Below are positions 62,701-64,000 of a stretch of DNA of 64,000 bases, piece after piece. Position 1 is the first letter of the stretch; each line of letters begins with the position of its first letter. Position numbers and translations under genes: made by a program. Where the stretch lies: assembly GCF_036417845.1 (NCBI RefSeq), contig NC_089980.1, forward strand, positions 117,019,169 through 117,083,168, given 5' to 3'. The notes beneath the pieces are model-generated. The model was not told where the DNA came from. It was given only the letters and a program-made list of their open reading frames with translations, and ran no database searches. This stretch comes from Apteryx mantelli (Eukaryota > Chordata > Aves > Apterygiformes > Apterygidae).

Positions 62701-64000
62701 GACAGAGGGTCAGAAGGTCAGAGGCTCTACTCCTTTGTACCTCGTCTTCCTAAACAAATCGGGGTATGAATAGAGCTTGAGAGCAGTTTTGTTTTATGAT
62801 CAAATACCTTTATCAAATTTATAAATCAAATGATCATTTCTAGCCCTGCAACAGGAAGTAGTAGACACTGAATATTGTATGACTCATTTACGAAAATTTT
62901 TTTTTAATCCTGAAATACTGCAGAGAGATGAAATTGTGGCATTAGTTTAGGAGGAGAAATCAAAGCTGCACTCTTTACTTCTCCTTTCACAGTGGCTAGC
63001 TTAGACCTTTCTGTTTGGCCTGTGTCATTAGCCAGTGGAGAGGAAAAGAAGGACATGAATTTTTGTTGCTGGCAGCTCCTTTTTCCTTCCTGATGCACTT
63101 GGGATACCATGTCAAGGGCAGAGCATGTATATATCTGTGTGGGATTTCACAGCTGCTCAGGGAAATTTCCCCATTCCTCGCTGCTCATTGGTTTTAGGGC
63201 AATTTCTCTGAGTATACCTTACTCCCATTTGCACTTGCTGGGTTCCCAGTAGTGTCATCTATGCAGAATCCATGAATGCTGACAGTCATTAGTTCTGTGA
63301 TACCATAACATGATTTCTAAAGTAAATAGGAAATTTGGTTCTTTAAAGAATACACAAATGCACAAATTTATTCTTTTAATATTGTTACTAATTTTGAAAG
63401 AAAAAAAATCTCATTTATTCTGTAAAACATTTTTCTGGGCTATGGACAAGTTTTCTATAAAAGAAGTGGGCATTGATTGTATTAGCATGCTGCACAGAGT
63501 TTTCTGCAGGACTAAGACCAGCTGTTCTCGTGGCTTCACAATAAAAAAAATAAAGATAATGAGATCTTTAGGTGTATATATTTTATAAGTGAATGATCTA
63601 TTTTTTTGGTGTACAATCATACAGTAGAGTACAGATTTATGCAAGGAACTTAGGCATTGAGGGAGTCTTCCCAACTACAAGAGGTGCATGTATATCGTGT
63701 TTTAAGGGTACTCTTTTCTACATTCAAGCAAAAGCTCACAAGTCATCCACATTACCTATATTTAGGTCCATACTAGACCCAGATAGTGTGTGTACCCATG
63801 ATTCAGGTTTTGAGCTTGCCAGTGGGTATTTCTGTGGAGAAAAATTCCATAGCATCAAGAAAAGGTAAAGTTTTGACTCAGGCTCAGAAGTTCAAGATCC
63901 ACAGGATAGCTTTCAATTCTCATGTGACTATGAGGTGAAGCATATCCTAAGAGAGATATTTTTGGAAGAGAGAAAAAATGACCTTTCTTTACTGCTGGCT
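53791..64000. other. Intergenic AT-rich region, no gene seen
   Basis: About 10 kb without conserved coding or clear young mobile elements. It has a poly-T at 54462-54476, a GGAGA-rich stretch at 55503-55560, a triplicated GATTRGTAATCC at about 56505-56554, and faint traces of an old amniote repeat near 58850-58925 and 61295-61375. Open frames are short and look random. Confidence 0.6.
61295..61375. repeat. Possible ancient amniote palindromic repeat trace
   Basis: CAGTCCTGATCTCACCAAAATCAATGG and the following AATTCCAATGGACTTTAGTG pair resemble the old palindromic interspersed repeats of amniotes built on ACTTCAATGGGA. A similar trace (AAAAGGAATTTTGCCTAAGT) lies at about 58881. By-eye similarity only. 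Confidence 0.3.

Overview
The window is vertebrate nuclear DNA, most likely from a bird. It is AT-rich and intron-rich, with one spliced gene and one CpG-island promoter. Several CR1 LINEs are present; the youngest ends in two copies of the avian-type CR1 tail ATTCTGTGA. There are no bacterial operons, rRNA or recognisable tRNA genes, or CRISPR arrays.

The gene is FBXO25, an F-box (SCF ubiquitin ligase) protein, on the minus strand. A noncoding first exon lies in the CpG island near 47.9 kb, the start codon is at 36,074, and the stop codon is at 4,380. Nine coding exons join in frame with GT-AG introns into a 361-residue protein. All exon junctions and phases were checked by eye. An extra 45-bp in-frame segment at 17,436-17,480 looks like an unannotated cassette exon.

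Layout: 1-3.3 kb is 3' flank. 3.3-4.47 kb is the FBXO25 terminal exon and 3' UTR. 4.47-36.1 kb holds the coding exons and introns, with old CR1 fragments (9.5, 10.7 and 32.6 kb), a decayed PIF/Harbinger transposase remnant (26.1 kb) and a solo LTR with a 5-bp target duplication (34.7-35.5 kb). Intron 1 (36.1-47.86 kb) holds a fairly young 5'-truncated CR1 (37.9-40.13 kb), a 335-bp tandem array of about 11.6 copies (42.85-46.74 kb) and a roughly 40-bp C-rich/G-rich minisatellite (46.8-47.82 kb) that ends within about 35 bp of the exon-1 splice donor. 47.8-48.3 kb is the CpG-island promoter with a possible divergent exon on the plus strand. 48.3-64 kb has no gene I can support, only an ancient CR1 (about 52.9-53.8 kb), a GC-rich block (51.35-51.78 kb) and faint old repeats.

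The most unusual part is intron 1. The 335-bp satellite is a compound unit: a piece of ordinary sequence, still present once in diverged form at 42.14-42.31 kb, fused to a CA-rich stretch. That stretch shares the core CCCCACACCGCCTCTGAC with the neighbouring 40-bp minisatellite. The strand transcribed into FBXO25 pre-mRNA is the G-rich one, so several kilobases of G-rich repeat RNA are predicted right after exon 1.
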